Shown here piece by piece: positions 5,506-6,227 of a stretch of 6,227 nucleotides of DNA; positions within the stretch are counted from its first letter, which is position 1, and each line of letters starts with the position of its first letter. A program made the position numbers and the translations under genes. The stretch lies in the NCBI GenBank assembly GCA_016203825.1, contig JACQMA010000016.1, positions 1-6,227 on the forward strand, given 5' to 3'. The stretch comes from Deltaproteobacteria bacterium. Lineage in GTDB: Bacteria; UBA10199; 2-02-FULL-44-16. The notes beneath the pieces were generated by a model. The model was not told the DNA's origin and searched no databases. It saw nothing but the letters and a program-made list of their open reading frames with translations.

Positions 5506-6227
5506 TCAATACAGCACCTGGTCGATGGCCCAGCGGTAATAAATCTGTCCTGACATCGTGAGGTCACGAATCGGAACACCTTCGTTCTGGCCGTGATAGT
5601 TGCGTGGCGGTCCGATGAGGTCTTCACCAGGGTTGCCGAACGTGGGCCCCACGGCCAAAAGGTTTGGTTCTCCCTTGGCATCTGTGCCACCACCGATGGC
5701 GTGCTGAGGGCACGTGCCACCCGTGACATCCTTATAGGTCGCAAGGATGCTGCGAAATGCGGGTGACTTCAGATTTTTGAAATCAGGGCCGACTGCCGTT
5801 CGTGTCGTAAACGTAATATGTGCATCTGGGTTCGCTTGATTAAAACTTGAGACGATCGTTCGAAAGACGGACGCAAAACGACCATCATGATCACTCGCGT
5901 ATCGAACATCGACTTTGAGTGTTGCCTCCGTTTCACTCGTCGTGAACCGAGTGAGCGCATACGTGGTTCCATTTCCTTTGTGAAAGATCGCGTCATCGGC
6001 AACGAGCGTTTTTGGTTGAAGCTCTCCGAAAACGCGTGTCCCCCATGTGGAAGCGATGAAGTGCGTCATGGTTGCGAGTGAATTCTGGGCAAGCGTTGCG
6101 ATCGGCGGCTTCATGGCCTTGTCGTCACTCAAGTGAGCAAGAAACAGGGCCAGCGACACAAGGGGATTGGCACCCGTAGCACGATTGAACTCAGGTGCCG
6201 AACCATGCTGGGCTCCCACGACAAATG
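5506..6227 (-). CDS. M20 family metallopeptidase (PepV-like dipeptidase), C-terminal part, 5' end off window
   Basis: About 240 residues are visible. The frame stays open to the right edge, so GTG at 6219 is internal; the preceding codons read FVV. GAQHGSAPEFNRATGANPLVSLALFL matches the dimerisation-domain entry of M20 dipeptidases (AHGSxPExGxNAxxxL), and LKVDVRYASDHDG fits its central strand. Near the end, IGGGTDAKGEPNLLAVGP and NYHGQNEGVPIRDL hold the late conserved histidine (codon 5595-5593), a metal ligand in M20 enzymes, in the expected HxxNE context. The N-terminal catalytic HxD and EE motifs lie outside the window. Enzymes of this group are cytoplasmic two-metal dipeptidases or carboxypeptidases; the exact substrate cannot be read here. 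The stop is 31 bases before the MFS start, suggesting one operon. Confidence 0.88.
   Translation of the reverse strand, partial: FVVGAQHGSAPEFNRATGANPLVSLALFLAHLSDDKAMKPPIATLAQNSLATMTHFIASTWGTRVFGELQPKTLVADDAIFHKGNGTTYALTRFTTSETEATLKVDVRYASDHDGRFASVFRTIVSSFNQANPDAHITFTTRTAVGPDFKNLKSPAFRSILATYKDVTGGTCPQHAIGGGTDAKGEPNLLAVGPTFGNPGEDLIGPPRNYHGQNEGVPIRDLTMSGQIYYRWAIDQVLY

Noticed and set aside
5480..5509. Possible promoter between the M20 and MFS genes (TTGACG on the minus strand at 5509-5504)
   Set aside because: At 17 bases the -10 would be TAGCGG, only 2 of 6 to consensus, and would overlap the ribosome site of the MFS gene.

Overview
This is an ordinary, densely packed bacterial chromosome segment carrying seven protein-coding genes, two of them cut by the window edges. 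I found no RNA gene, CRISPR array, insertion sequence or phage gene. Clear Shine-Dalgarno sites, an ATGA overlap and moderate GC content fit a Gram-negative bacterium. The monothiol glutaredoxin-BolA pair and the Uup/YheS-like ABC-F ATPase fit that too. I cannot assign a phylum; Bdellovibrionota, Nitrospirota or a delta-proteobacterial relative are guesses from general resemblance only.

Layout. The + strand opens with the last two thirds of an ABC-F ATPase (to 956). It converges, with a 10-bp overlap, on a large minus-strand zinc metallopeptidase resembling family M49 (dipeptidyl peptidase III), 947..3133. Upstream of that is a minus-strand cold-shock protein gene (3257..3472) with a clear rho-independent terminator at its end. 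A 211-bp divergent intergenic region (3473..3683) separates it from a + strand operon of monothiol glutaredoxin (3684..3992) and BolA (3989..4270), which overlap by ATGA. The bolA end overlaps by 32 bp the end of a minus-strand MFS transporter gene (4239..5474). Thirty-one bases upstream of the transporter, on the same strand, is the C-terminal half of an M20 dipeptidase gene running off the right edge.

How the genes may work together. Glutaredoxin and BolA are known to form a [2Fe-2S]-bridged complex in iron-sulfur trafficking, and here they are co-transcribed and probably translationally coupled. The M20 peptidase and MFS carrier look like one operon, perhaps importing or exporting a peptide or amino-acid product. 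The M49-like enzyme is a third possible contributor to peptide turnover but has its own promoter. The cold-shock gene is monocistronic, with an extended -10 promoter and a leader of about 118 nt, reminiscent of cspA-type post-transcriptional control.

I see no convincing undescribed system. The points most worth checking are the divergent M49-like active site, its corrected start, the cold-shock leader and the two overlapping convergent gene ends.
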